From Sphingomonadaceae bacterium (GTDB lineage: Bacteria > Pseudomonadota > Alphaproteobacteria > Sphingomonadales > Sphingomonadaceae): 64,000 nucleotides of DNA. Positions 21,931 through 32,750 of the stretch are shown one piece after another. Made by a program: the position numbers and the translations under genes. The first letter of the stretch is position 1; each line of letters starts with the position of its first letter. The DNA is taken from NCBI GenBank assembly GCA_030147805.1, contig JASBUR010000031.1:1-64000 (forward strand). Direction: 5' to 3'. The notes under the pieces are model-generated. The model searched no databases, was not told the DNA's origin, and saw only the letters and a program-made list of their open reading frames with translations.

Positions 21931-22254
21931 ATGAAGCCGATCTGGATCCTGCCGATAGCCGCGGTGCTGGCGATCGGCGCCTGCGCCTCGCCCGAGGTGC
22001 GCATTTCGCAAAAGCTGATGGAGTATGGCTTCGATCGCTCGACGGCGACCTGCGTCGGCAGCGAGCTCGACGACCGGCTGTCGAACCGGCAGCTGCGCAC
22101 GCTCGCCGACATCGTCACCGGCATGACGCGCAACGGGCGCGACATCCGCGACATGACGGTGCGCGACCTTGCCGATCACGTCCGCCGCAGCGGCGACCCC
22201 GAACTGTTCGCGGTGCTGACCCGCGCCGGAATCGGCTGCGCCGTCCTCGGCTAG
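21931..22254 (+). CDS. Small lipoprotein, unknown function
   Basis: A 107-aa protein with a short signal peptide and a lipobox-like IGAC (cysteine at about residue 17). It starts at ATG 21931 with a GAAGGAG ribosome binding site; the 214-aa ORF in the track is an upstream read-through. The mature part carries one further cysteine pair (TATCVGSELDDRL and AGIGCAVLG). I do not recognise a domain. Confidence 0.78.
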   Translation: MKPIWILPIAAVLAIGACASPEVRISQKLMEYGFDRSTATCVGSELDDRLSNRQLRTLADIVTGMTRNGRDIRDMTVRDLADHVRRSGDPELFAVLTRAGIGCAVLG

Positions 22255-22361
22255 AACAGGCTCAGGATTCCGCGCAGCCGGCTGTGCAGCGGCGGCCGCG
22301 GCCGGCGGTAGCCGCCGCGCATCGCCCAACCCATGAAACGCATATACAGGCACTGGTCCAC
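22251..22361 (-). CDS. Putative 36-aa basic microprotein
   Basis: The minus-strand frame from GTG 22361 to TAG 22251 encodes 36 aa (begins MDQCLYMRFMGWAMRGGYRRP), basic and aromatic. An AGGGG ribosome binding site lies at suitable spacing upstream of the GTG. It is too short for the track, fills the gap between the lipoprotein and uvrB, and its stop overlaps the lipoprotein stop. It may be expressed upstream of uvrB. Real coding status is uncertain. Confidence 0.4.
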   Translation of the reverse strand: MDQCLYMRFMGWAMRGGYRRPRPPLHSRLRGILSLF

Positions 22362-22439
22362 GGTAGATCCCCTCGGCCGTGTCGTCGCGCAGGGATAACC
22401 ACGAGTCGGTTGCGGTGCTGTGACAGTCGGCGTGACCGC

Positions 22440-24644
<2,205 letters not shown>

Positions 24645-24721
24645 GCCAGCAATATGGCGGCTGGACATGCTTTGTTCCAGCGGTAGCATGCGCTTCGGGA
24701 CATAATTGCGGGAGGCAAGGG

Positions 24722-25123
24722 ATGATCGGCTATTCGACCATCGGCAGCAATGACATGGCGGCGGCGCGCGCCTTCTTCGACGAGCTGCTCGCACCGCTCG
24801 GTGCGAAACGCATCATGGAGTTCGGCGACGACCTCGGCGGCTTCACCATGTGGGGCGTGAGCTGGGACAAGCCGGGGCTGGCGGTGACGCGTCCCTACAA
24901 CCGGGAGCGGGCGACGCCCGGCAATGGCACCATGGTCGCGCTGACCGTCGATACCCGCGCCCGGGTCGATGAGCTTCACGCGAAGGCGCTGTCGCTCGGC
25001 GGCACCGATGAAGGCGCCCCCGGCCTGCGCGGCGACGAGGGGCCGCAAGCCTTCTATGCCGCCTATTTCCGCGACCTCGACGGCAACAAGTTCTGCGCGT
25101 TCAGGATGGGACCGGCGACCTAG
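24722..25123 (+). CDS. VOC family (glyoxalase-fold) protein
   Basis: A 133-aa single VOC/glyoxalase-fold protein ([27 protein letters not shown], ending [13 protein letters not shown]). The C-terminal metal-ligand position in the family's RDLDGNK motif is recognisable. GGGAGG precedes the ATG. The substrate is unknown. Its stop overlaps the convergent MBL-fold gene by four bases. Confidence 0.88.
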   Translation: MIGYSTIGSNDMAAARAFFDELLAPLGAKRIMEFGDDLGGFTMWGVSWDKPGLAVTRPYNRERATPGNGTMVALTVDTRARVDELHAKALSLGGTDEGAPGLRGDEGPQAFYAAYFRDLDGNKFCAFRMGPAT

Positions 25124-26196
25124 TCGCCGGCGCGCAACGGCGGCACCGTCATCGCCTCGCCCGGCGCCAGCGCCGGGAAGCGCGCCGGCGCGATGCCGGC
25201 GGTCGCGAGCGCCGTCGCGAGATCGTCGCGCGGCGCCTCGATGCCCTCGTCGGTCAGCTGCCACACGCCCCAATGGATGCCGATGGCAGTGTCGGCGCCG
25301 AGGTCGGCGAACGCCTGCACCGCCTCCGCCGGGTTCATGTGGCTCGCCTTCATGAACCAGCGCGGCTCATAGGCGCCGACGGGCAGCAGCGCGAGGCGGT
25401 AGGGGCCGCGCGCCGCGGCGGTCGCCGCGAAGGCGTTGCTGTAGCCGCAGTCGCCGGCGAAATAGATCGCGCCGCCCGGCGTCGACACGGTGAAGCCGCC
25501 CCATAGCGCCCGGTTGGTGTCGGCGCTCCAGCGCGACGACCAGTGCTGGACGCGCTCGACGGTGACGGTCACGTCCTCGCGCACCCCGACGCTCTCGCCC
25601 CAGTCGCGCGCGAAGGCGGTGATGCCACGCCGCGCCATCAGCGCGCCGTTGCCGAGCGGCGTGACGATGATCGGCTTGTCGCGCTCCCACAGCCGCTGCA
25701 GCGTGTCGAGGTCGAGATGGTCGTAATGATTGTGGCTGACGAGCACGACGTCGATCTTCGGCAGGTCCTCGAAGCGCACGCCGGGAGCGCGGACGCGTAG
25801 CGGGCCGACCGATTTGAACGGGCTGACGCGCTCCGCCCACACCGGATCGGTCAGGATGTTGAGCCCGGCGGTCTGCACCAGCACGCTGGCATGGCCGACC
25901 GCGGTGGCGACCATCGCGTCGCCGTCGACGCGCGCCGCGGGTCTGACCGGCGCTACCGGGACCTGTGCGGGCCAGTCGGCGCGGTCTGCGGTCAGCCGCC
26001 AGCGCAGCACCGCGCCCAGGCCCTTCGTCGCGGCGGCGCGGCCGGGATTGAAAAAGCGCTCGCCATCATAGTGATCGCTGACCGGCCCGATATAGTAGCG
26101 GTCGTCGAGCAGTCGGGGGAGAATGAGGATGGCCGCCACGAGGACAGCTGCCGTGATTGCCAGTCCCACCGTCCACCGCCTCGCGCGCCTGCTCAT
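25120..26196 (-). CDS. Metallo-beta-lactamase-fold hydrolase with N-terminal membrane anchor
   Basis: A 358-aa MBL-fold protein of the UlaG/NAPE-PLD-like group. An N-terminal hydrophobic anchor follows a basic start (MSRRARRWTVGLAITAAVLVAAILI). The metal motif SHNHYDHLD is intact, followed later by YFAGDCGYSNAF and HWGVWQLTDEG, which supply further ligands. NAPE-PLD relatives hydrolyse phospholipid-type phosphodiesters; the substrate here is not known. The first 68 bases overlap the divergent serine hydrolase gene, an unusual 5'-5' arrangement. Confidence 0.9.
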   Translation of the reverse strand: MSRRARRWTVGLAITAAVLVAAILILPRLLDDRYYIGPVSDHYDGERFFNPGRAAATKGLGAVLRWRLTADRADWPAQVPVAPVRPAARVDGDAMVATAVGHASVLVQTAGLNILTDPVWAERVSPFKSVGPLRVRAPGVRFEDLPKIDVVLVSHNHYDHLDLDTLQRLWERDKPIIVTPLGNGALMARRGITAFARDWGESVGVREDVTVTVERVQHWSSRWSADTNRALWGGFTVSTPGGAIYFAGDCGYSNAFAATAAARGPYRLALLPVGAYEPRWFMKASHMNPAEAVQAFADLGADTAIGIHWGVWQLTDEGIEAPRDDLATALATAGIAPARFPALAPGEAMTVPPLRAGD

Positions 26197-27460
26197 CGCG
26201 CTCGTATGCGGGGGTGCGGCGCTGCTCGCAAGCGGCTGCGCGCCCCGCAGCGCTGCCGGCGATCCGCTGCAGGCGCTGGTCGACGGCCAGCCCGGCGTCA
26301 GTCCGGGTCTGTCGGGCCTCGCCGCGGTCGTCGTCGACCGCGCCGGCGAGCGCCGCGCCGCGGCGCGGGGGCTCGCGGTGGTCGATGTCGCTGCATCGCG
26401 CCCGATGAGCGTCGACGCGCCGCTGCGCGTCGCCTCGGTATCGAAGCTGGTGACGACGCTCGGCGTGCTGCGGCTGGTCGAACAGGGCGTGCTCGATCTC
26501 GACCGCGACGTCTCCGACTATCTCGGCTGGCGGCTGCGCAATCCCGCGCACCCCGATACGCCGGTCACCTTGCGGCTGCTGCTGTCGCACCGGTCGAGTC
26601 TCCTCGACGACGGCGGCTATTTCTTCCCGCTCGGCGCGACGCTGCAGGGCTCGCTGTCGGCGAAGAGCTGGCACGCGCAGCCGCCGGGCACGCGCTTCAG
26701 CTACACCAACCTCAACTTCGGCGTCGCCGCGAGCGTGATGGAGAAGGCGACCGGCGAGCGCTTCGACCGGCTGATGCGGCGGCTGGTGCTCGAACCGCTG
26801 GCGGTCGACGCCTGCTTCAACTGGTCGGGCTGCTCCGACGCCGCCATCGCCCGTGCCGCGGTGCTGTACCGCAAGAGCCTCGATGCCGAGCGCTGGACGC
26901 CAAGTCCGGCCTGGGTGGCGCAGGTCGACGATCTGCGCGGGCGGCCGCCGGCGTGCGCGGTGCGGCTGGCGTCGCCCGACGCCGCCTGCGACCTCGCCGG
27001 CTACCGGCCCGGCGACAACGGCACGCTGTTCGCGCCGCAGGGCGGGCTGCGCATCTCGATCCGCGATCTCGGCCGCGTCGCGCGGCTGCTGCTGAACGAG
27101 GGCGAGCTCGACGGCGTGCGGCTGCTGCGGCCCGCGAGCGTGCGGCAGATGCTGGCGCCGCTGTGGCGGGAGGGCGAGGGGGCGACGGGCGAAAGCTACG
27201 GCGGGCTGATGCGCTGCTACGGCCTGTCGGTGCAGTGCCTGATCGGCGGCGGCGACCAGCCCGTCGACGGCGACCCGCGCTGGTTCGGCCACATGGGCGA
27301 GGCCTATGGGCTGTGGAGCGGTATCTGGATCGATCCGGCGGCAGGGCGGGGGGTTGCCTACGCCGTCACCGGGACCGCGGCGGACCCGGCGGGCTATGCG
27401 GGGAAGCGGTCGAATTTCCGGGCGTACGAGGAGGCGCTGCTGGAGGAGCTGACGCGCTGA
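26129..27460 (+). CDS. Serine hydrolase, beta-lactamase/esterase family (lipoprotein)
   Basis: A 443-aa class C beta-lactamase-fold hydrolase. A lipoprotein-like signal ends LLASGC. The catalytic S-x-x-K is SVSK in RVASVSKLVTTL and the YxN motif is YTN in FSYTNLNFG; a late HMGEAYG segment occupies the third-motif position. Such proteins act as esterases or peptidases, less often as true beta-lactamases. ATG 26129 is preferred over 26123 because GGGGGAG at 26115-26121 gives 7-base spacing. The start lies inside the divergent MBL gene. Confidence 0.88.
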   Translation: MAATRTAAVIASPTVHRLARLLIALVCGGAALLASGCAPRSAAGDPLQALVDGQPGVSPGLSGLAAVVVDRAGERRAAARGLAVVDVAASRPMSVDAPLRVASVSKLVTTLGVLRLVEQGVLDLDRDVSDYLGWRLRNPAHPDTPVTLRLLLSHRSSLLDDGGYFFPLGATLQGSLSAKSWHAQPPGTRFSYTNLNFGVAASVMEKATGERFDRLMRRLVLEPLAVDACFNWSGCSDAAIARAAVLYRKSLDAERWTPSPAWVAQVDDLRGRPPACAVRLASPDAACDLAGYRPGDNGTLFAPQGGLRISIRDLGRVARLLLNEGELDGVRLLRPASVRQMLAPLWREGEGATGESYGGLMRCYGLSVQCLIGGGDQPVDGDPRWFGHMGEAYGLWSGIWIDPAAGRGVAYAVTGTAADPAGYAGKRSNFRAYEEALLEELTR

Positions 27461-27502
27461 CGGCCGAACACCCGGCCGCCCTCATCCCTCGTCAACACAG
27501 GC

Positions 27503-27568
27503 CGTCATCCTGACGAAAGTCAGGATCTCCCAAGATTATGAAAGATCCTGACTTGCGTCAGGATGACG
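27503..27568. repeat. Family III palindromic repeat between convergent genes
   Basis: The inverted arms CGTCATCCTGACG and CGTCAGGATGACG enclose two further copies of the GGATCCTGAC/GTCAGGATC type. It lies between the ends of the serine hydrolase (plus) and fumarase (minus) genes, so it could also act as a bidirectional stem-loop terminator. A second copy is at 42.0 kb. Confidence 0.82.
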
Positions 27569-27594
27569 AGGTATGGGGGTAGTGGCCGCCGCGC

Positions 27595-29118
27595 CTACTC
27601 CGCCATCTCCAGCAGCTTCTCGCGCGCGATCTTGTCGCGCCAGACCAGCGGCGCGCTGTGGTGGACCGACTCGCCGGTCGAATCGACTGCCACCGTCACC
27701 GGCATGTCGCGCACGTCGAACTCGTAGATTGCCTCCATGCCGAGATCCTCGAACGCCAGCACGCGGCTGCCCTTGATCGCCTTCGACACCAGATAGGCGG
27801 CGCCGCCGACCGCCATCAGATAGGCGGCCTTGTGCTTCCTGATCGCCTCGATCGCGACCGGGCCGCGCTCGGCCTTGCCGACCATCGCGATGAGGCCGGT
27901 CTCGGCGAGCATCGTCTCGGTGAACTTGTCCATGCGCGTCGCCGTGGTCGGGCCGGCGGGCCCGACGACCTCGTCGCGCACCGGATCGACCGGGCCGACA
28001 TAATAGATGACGCGGTTCTTGAAGCTGACCGGCAGCGGCTCGCCGCGCGCCAGCATGTCGGTCATCCGCTTGTGCGCGGCGTCGCGCCCGGTGAGCATCT
28101 TGCCGTTCAGGAGCAGCCGGTCGCCCGGCTTCCACGAGGCGACGACCTCGGGGGTCAGGTTGTCGAGGTCGACGCGGATCGCCTCCTTCGACGGCTTCCA
28201 GTCGACCTGGGGCCATTCGGCGAGGTTGGGCGCCTCGAGCTGCGCCGGGCCCGAGCCGTCGAGCGTGAAATGCGCGTGGCGCGTCGCGGCGCAATTGGGG
28301 ATCATCGCGATCGGCTTCGACGCGGCATGCGTCGGCGTGTCGAGGATCTTGACGTCGAGGATCGTCGACAGCCCGCCCAGGCCCTGCGCGCCGATGCCGA
28401 GCGCATTGACCTTGTCGTAGAGCTCGATGCGCAGTTCCTCGATCTTCGACTGCGGTCCGCGCGCCTTCAGCTCGCCCATGTCGATCGGCAGCATCAGCGA
28501 TTCCTTCGCCATCAGCATCGCCTTTTCGGCCGAGCCGCCGATGCCGATGCCGAGCATGCCCGGCGGGCACCAGCCGGCGCCCATCTTCGGGACCATCTCG
28601 AGCACCCAGTCGACGATCGATTCGGACGGGTTGAGCAGCGCGAACTTGGTCTTGTTCTCGCTGCCGCCGCCCTTCGCCGCGACGGTGATCTCGACATGGT
28701 CGCCGGGGACGAACTCGATATGAGTCACCGCCGGCGTGTTGTCGCGGGTGTTGGTGCGGCCGAACGCCGGGTCGGCGACGATCGAGGCGCGCAGGCGATT
28801 GTCGGGGTGAAGATAGGCGCGGCGCACGCCCTCGTTGATCATTTCCTCAACCGTCATCGTGGCTTGCCAGGTGACGTTCATCCCGACCTTCACGAAGGCG
28901 ACGACGATGCCGGTGTCCTGGCAGATCGGCCGGTGCCCCTCGGCGCACATCCGGCTGTTGGTGAGGATCTGCGCGATCGCGTCCTTCGCCGCCGGTCCCT
29001 GCTCGAGCTCGTAGGCGCGGCCCAGCGCGCGGATATAGTCCATCGGATGATAATAGGAGATGTACTGCAGCGCGTCGGCGACCGAGTCGATGACGTCTTC
29101 CTGGCGAATTACGGTCAC
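27595..29118 (-). CDS. fumA: Fumarate hydratase class I
   Basis: A 507-aa iron-sulfur fumarase with both alpha- and beta-type domains fused, the usual length for single-chain class I enzymes. Fe-S ligand segments include GHRPICQDTG and MIPNCAATRH; the beta-domain features MEAIYEFDVRDMPVTVAVDS near the C-terminus. It interconverts fumarate and malate in the TCA cycle. The start is a GTG (MTVIRQED). Confidence 0.95.
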   Translation of the reverse strand: MTVIRQEDVIDSVADALQYISYYHPMDYIRALGRAYELEQGPAAKDAIAQILTNSRMCAEGHRPICQDTGIVVAFVKVGMNVTWQATMTVEEMINEGVRRAYLHPDNRLRASIVADPAFGRTNTRDNTPAVTHIEFVPGDHVEITVAAKGGGSENKTKFALLNPSESIVDWVLEMVPKMGAGWCPPGMLGIGIGGSAEKAMLMAKESLMLPIDMGELKARGPQSKIEELRIELYDKVNALGIGAQGLGGLSTILDVKILDTPTHAASKPIAMIPNCAATRHAHFTLDGSGPAQLEAPNLAEWPQVDWKPSKEAIRVDLDNLTPEVVASWKPGDRLLLNGKMLTGRDAAHKRMTDMLARGEPLPVSFKNRVIYYVGPVDPVRDEVVGPAGPTTATRMDKFTETMLAETGLIAMVGKAERGPVAIEAIRKHKAAYLMAVGGAAYLVSKAIKGSRVLAFEDLGMEAIYEFDVRDMPVTVAVDSTGESVHHSAPLVWRDKIAREKLLEMAE

Positions 29119-29306
29119 TTGCCGTCCCCCGTTCGTTCAGCGTTGAAGGCGCTCTTAGCGCGAGGCGAAATCGCGGTCCATTAACGATGCTTGACGGCTC
29201 GTCGCGCTAGCGCATTGCCTTGTCTTGGAAATCAAAAAATTAAGATTCGGGGCCTTGCGGCGTCCCCGGATTAGGCACAGGATGTGGTTCTGGGACTGGG
29301 GGGTCA

Positions 29307-29322
29307 CCACCATATCATGTGG
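29307..29322 (+). promoter_or_regulatory. Possible NrdR box
   Basis: The 16-bp sequence CCACCATATCATGTGG has palindromic ends (CCAC/GTGG) and an AT-rich centre, the general form of NrdR boxes that repress ribonucleotide reductase genes. It lies 155 bases upstream of nrdA. NrdR normally binds two boxes spaced by whole helical turns, and I found no good second copy, so this is tentative. Confidence 0.35.
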
Positions 29323-29386
29323 ATGTCGCGGAAAGCTTCTCGACGATTCGCGGCGGTGACTCCGAAAGCCCCGGAAGGCTTTGGCC

Positions 29387-29413
29387 TGTGGATAGCGAGG
29401 ATATCGGGGATGG
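29387..29413 (+). promoter_or_regulatory. Array of three head-to-tail 9-mers, DnaA-box-like, upstream of nrdA
   Basis: Three contiguous 9-mers read TGTGGATAG, CGAGGATAT and CGGGGATGG. The first differs from the DnaA box TGTGGATAA by one base and the others keep the GGAT core. The block lies 64-90 bases upstream of the nrdA start. A better-preserved copy is at 41513-41539. In E. coli DnaA is known to regulate nrdAB, which makes DnaA a reasonable candidate here, but the tandem form is unusual. Confidence 0.55.
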
Positions 29414-29476
29414 CGCGAATGCGCCGTCGACCCGGACTGAAGCCTCATCCATAGCGCCGTATCGAAGGAGCGTCTT

Positions 29477-31363
29477 ATGGATTTCAGCGGCAACGAAGCG
29501 GCGATGACCGCCACCCTGACCGGGGTGTCGGGTACGCCGCCCGAGCCCAAGGCGATGATCCACAAGCCGCGCTTCGACGTCGTCACCGATCCGTCGCGCG
29601 ATTCGCTGCTGACCGACTTCGGCAAGGACACGCTCAACGACCGCTATCTGCTGCCGGGCGAATCCTATCAGGATCTGTTCGCGCGCGTCGCCGCCGCCTA
29701 TGCCGACGATGCCGACCATGCGCAGCGCGTCTACGACTATATCTCGAAGCTGTGGTTCATGCCGGCGACGCCGGTGCTGTCGAACGGCGGCACCGGGCGC
29801 GGCCTGCCGATCAGCTGCTATCTGAACTCGGTTGACGACAGCCTCGACGCCATCGTCAACACCTGGAACGAGAATGTCTGGCTCGCCTCGCGCGGCGGCG
29901 GCATCGGCACCTACTGGGGCAACGTCCGCGGCATCGGCGAGCCGGTCGGCCTCAACGGCAAGACCAGCGGCATCATCCCGTTCGTGCGCGTCATGGATTC
30001 GCTGACGCTCGCCATCAGCCAGGGCTCGCTGCGCCGCGGCTCGGCCGCGGTCTATCTCGATGTCAACCATCCCGAGATCGAGGAATTCCTCGAGATCCGC
30101 AAACCGTCGGGCGACTTCAACCGCAAGGCCTTGAACCTCCATCACGGCGTCCTCATCACCGACGCCTTCATGGAGGCGGTGCGCAACGGCGAGCCGTTCG
30201 ACCTCGTCTCTCCCAAGACCGGCGAAAAGCGCGGCGAGGTCGATGCCCGCTCGCTGTTCATCAAGCTCGTCGAGACGCGGCTGGCGACCGGCGAGCCCTA
30301 CATCATCTTCGCCGACACCGTGAACCGCACGATGCCCAAGCATCATCGCGACCTGGGCTTGAAGGTCTCGACCTCGAACCTCTGCTCGGAGATCACGCTG
30401 CCGACCGGGCGCGACCATCTCGGCGTCCACCGCACCGCGGTGTGCTGCCTGTCGTCGCTCGGGCTCGAGACCTGGGACGAGTGGAACGGCGACAAGCAGT
30501 TCATCGAGGACGTGATGCGCTTCCTCGACAATGTGCTCAGCGACTATATCGAGCGGGCGCCCGACGACATGGCGCGCGCCAAATATTCGGCGATGCGCGA
30601 GCGCTCGGTCGGCCTCGGCGTCATGGGCTATCACAGCTTCCTGCAGGCGCGCGGCGTGCCGTTCGAAAGCGCGATGGCCAAGTCGTGGAACATGAAGATC
30701 TTCCGCCACATCCGCAGCAAGGTCGACGAGGCGTCGATGACGCTCGCCACCGAGCGCGGCGCCTGCCCCGACGCCGCCGACATGGGGGTGATGGAGCGCT
30801 TCAGCTGCAAGATGGCGATCGCGCCGACCGCGTCGATCTCGATCATCTGCGGCGGCACCTCGGCGTGCATCGAGCCGATCCCGGCGAACATCTACACGCA
30901 CAAGACGCTGTCGGGCAGCTTCTCGATCAAGAACCCCTATCTCGAGAAGCTGCTGATCGAGAAGGCGAAGAATTCGGACGCGGTCTGGAACTCGATCCTC
31001 GAGCAGGGCGGCTCGGTCCAGCATCTCGACTTCCTGACCGTCGACGAGAAGGCGACCTACAAGACCGCGTTCGAGATCGACCAGCGCTGGCTCTTGGAGC
31101 TCGCCGCCGACCGCACGCCCTATATCGACCAGGCGCAGTCGCTCAATCTCTACATCCCCGCCGACATCGAGAAGTGGGACCTGCTGATGCTGCACTTCCG
31201 CGCCTGGGAGCTCGGCATCAAGTCGCTCTATTATTGCCGGTCGAAGAGCATCCAGCGCGCGGGCTTCGCCGGCGGGGTGGAAACGGACAACACGTCGGAG
31301 CTGCGCGCCGTCGACTTCGAGGTCGAGCGCAAGGACTACGACGAATGCTTGGCGTGCCAATAA
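29477..31363 (+). CDS. nrdA: Ribonucleoside-diphosphate reductase, large (alpha) subunit
   Basis: A 628-aa class I alpha subunit that reduces ribonucleotides with a radical supplied by NrdB. The active-site pair and radical cysteine regions are PISCYLNSVDD and SNLCSEITLP, and the chain ends with the redox-shuttle cysteines DECLACQ. It begins directly with the barrel-leading region and lacks the N-terminal ATP-cone of the longer E. coli form, so dATP inhibition at that site is probably absent. A GAAGGAG site precedes the ATG. Confidence 0.97.
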   Translation: MDFSGNEAAMTATLTGVSGTPPEPKAMIHKPRFDVVTDPSRDSLLTDFGKDTLNDRYLLPGESYQDLFARVAAAYADDADHAQRVYDYISKLWFMPATPVLSNGGTGRGLPISCYLNSVDDSLDAIVNTWNENVWLASRGGGIGTYWGNVRGIGEPVGLNGKTSGIIPFVRVMDSLTLAISQGSLRRGSAAVYLDVNHPEIEEFLEIRKPSGDFNRKALNLHHGVLITDAFMEAVRNGEPFDLVSPKTGEKRGEVDARSLFIKLVETRLATGEPYIIFADTVNRTMPKHHRDLGLKVSTSNLCSEITLPTGRDHLGVHRTAVCCLSSLGLETWDEWNGDKQFIEDVMRFLDNVLSDYIERAPDDMARAKYSAMRERSVGLGVMGYHSFLQARGVPFESAMAKSWNMKIFRHIRSKVDEASMTLATERGACPDAADMGVMERFSCKMAIAPTASISIICGGTSACIEPIPANIYTHKTLSGSFSIKNPYLEKLLIEKAKNSDAVWNSILEQGGSVQHLDFLTVDEKATYKTAFEIDQRWLLELAADRTPYIDQAQSLNLYIPADIEKWDLLMLHFRAWELGIKSLYYCRSKSIQRAGFAGGVETDNTSELRAVDFEVERKDYDECLACQ

Positions 31364-31674
31364 CACGCCGGTCAACCCGGCGCCGCCCTTCGGGGCACGC
31401 CGGGTAGGGCGGGGGTGAAGCCGAGCCGGACACCGATCTTTTCAATTGAACCGACCGGCGTCTGCTTCACCCCTGCCATCCAATGAGGTCCGTCAAAGCG
31501 GTACTTTGACGGAGGAAGAATGCTCCAACCCTCGCCCCTCCGGGGAGAGGGAGGGGCCCACGAAGTGGGAGGGAGAGGGGCCTCTCAGCGCATGCGAAAG
31601 CTCGCGGCGCTCGCGCCCCTCTCCCCGACCCTCTCCCCAACGGGGCGAGGGAGGTTGAGGATGGAGTGATTGCG
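31364..31674. other. nrdA-nrdB intergenic region with GC hairpin and family IV repeat
   Basis: This 311-bp stretch between the two reductase genes has no convincing gene. Soon after the nrdA stop a long hairpin (CCCGGCG...CGCCGGG, about 31376-31405) could attenuate transcription. From about 31532 to 31655 lies a GC-rich repeat of the family IV type, with CCCCTCCGGGGAGAGGG at one side and CTCTCCCCAACGGGG at the other. nrdB then starts behind a GGAG site. Confidence 0.7.
31532..31655. repeat. Family IV GC-rich palindromic repeat
   Basis: Repeated inverted blocks of CCCTCTCCCC / GGGGAGAGGG type occur here with an interior containing GCGCATGCG. Similar CCCTC...GAGGG hairpins occur after the SDR gene (51436-51458), before ubiH (60.17 kb) and inside uvrA (50.44 kb). 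This copy separates nrdA from nrdB. Confidence 0.65.
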
Positions 31675-32739
31675 ATGGGTCTGCTGGAAGCCAGGAAGAG
31701 CTACAAGCCGTTCGAATACCCCTGGGCGTTCGACATGTGGAAGCGCCAGCAGCAGATCCACTGGATGCCCGAGGAGGTGCCGCTCGGCGAGGATTGCCGC
31801 GACTGGGCGCAGAAGCTCTCCGATCATGAGCGCAACCTGCTGACGCAGATCTTCCGCTTCTTCACCCAGGCCGACGTCGAGGTGCAGGACTGCTACCACG
31901 ACAAGTACGGCCGCGTGTTCAAGCCGACCGAGATCAAGATGATGCTCGCCGCCTTCTCCAACATGGAGACGGTGCACATCGCCGCCTACAGCCATCTGCT
32001 CGACACCATCGGCATGCCCGAGAGCGAGTACGGCATGTTCCTTCAGTATAAGGAAATGCGCGACAAGCACGACTTCATGAACACCTTCGGCGTCGACAGC
32101 GATGCCGACATCGCGCGCACGCTGGCGATGTTCGGCGGCTTCACCGAGGGGCTGCAGCTGTTCGCCAGCTTCGCGATGCTGATGAACTTCCCGCGCTTCA
32201 ACAAGATGAAGGGCATGGGGCAGATCGTCAGCTGGTCGGTGCGCGACGAGAGCCTGCACTGCGAAGGCATCATCAAGCTGTTCCACACCTTCACCAAGGA
32301 GCGCAACTGCCTGACCAAGGCGGTGAAGGAAGACATCATCGACGTCTGCCAGAAGGTCGTCCGTTTGGAGGACGCCTTCATCGACCTCGCCTTCGAAATG
32401 GGTCCGGTCTCGGGAATGACGCCGAAGGAAATCAAGAAATACATCCGCTTCGTCGCCGACTGGCGCCTCCAGCAGCTCGGCCTGCCGGCGATCTACCTGA
32501 TCGACGAGCATCCGCTGCCCTGGCTGCAGCCGCTGCTGAACGGCGTCGAGCACGCCAATTTCTTCGAGACGCGCGCCACCGAATATTCGAAGGCTGCGAC
32601 CAAGGGCAATTGGAACGAGGTCTGGGACGCCTTCGACCGCCGCAAGAACGCCAACAAGGTGGCGGCGGCCAACGAGACCGGCGACGGCGAAACCGGCGAG
32701 CTGCTGACGGGCGCGGGTGGGATGGTTGCCGCGGAGTAG
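31675..32739 (+). CDS. nrdB: Ribonucleoside-diphosphate reductase, small (beta) subunit
   Basis: A 354-aa ferritin-fold subunit that houses the diiron-tyrosyl radical. Metal-ligand helices are seen in FFTQADVEVQDCYHDKY, FSNMETVHIAAYSHL and SVRDESLHCEGIIKLFH. ATG 31675 has a GGAG site at 8 bases, so I prefer it to the track's GTG. There is no ATP-cone at the N-terminus. An AT-richer unknown gene starts right after its stop. Confidence 0.96.
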   Translation: MGLLEARKSYKPFEYPWAFDMWKRQQQIHWMPEEVPLGEDCRDWAQKLSDHERNLLTQIFRFFTQADVEVQDCYHDKYGRVFKPTEIKMMLAAFSNMETVHIAAYSHLLDTIGMPESEYGMFLQYKEMRDKHDFMNTFGVDSDADIARTLAMFGGFTEGLQLFASFAMLMNFPRFNKMKGMGQIVSWSVRDESLHCEGIIKLFHTFTKERNCLTKAVKEDIIDVCQKVVRLEDAFIDLAFEMGPVSGMTPKEIKKYIRFVADWRLQQLGLPAIYLIDEHPLPWLQPLLNGVEHANFFETRATEYSKAATKGNWNEVWDAFDRRKNANKVAAANETGDGETGELLTGAGGMVAAE

Positions 32740-32750
32740 GCGGCGCAAGG

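Larger units (their letters stand above)
29119..29476. promoter_or_regulatory. fumA/nrdA divergent intergenic region
   Basis: This 358-bp gap holds no convincing gene. It contains an AT-rich patch (around 29225-29250), a weak NrdR-like box (29307-29322) and a 27-bp DnaA-like 9-mer array (29387-29413) before the nrdA ribosome binding site GAAGGAG. The short ORFs the track lists here are out-of-frame reads of this regulatory DNA. Confidence 0.7.

Noticed and set aside
24645-24721. Possible SOS box near uvrB
   Set aside because: GTTC occurs once but the second GTTC at 7-base spacing is absent (AGCA instead).
29280-29306. Second NrdR box
   Set aside because: CACAGGATGTGG has only a 5-base centre and does not match the box length, so the NrdR assignment stays weak.
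29315-31375. 686-aa minus-strand ORF over nrdA
   Set aside because: Antisense of nrdA with no recognisable domain and repetitive Arg/Val/Asp composition.
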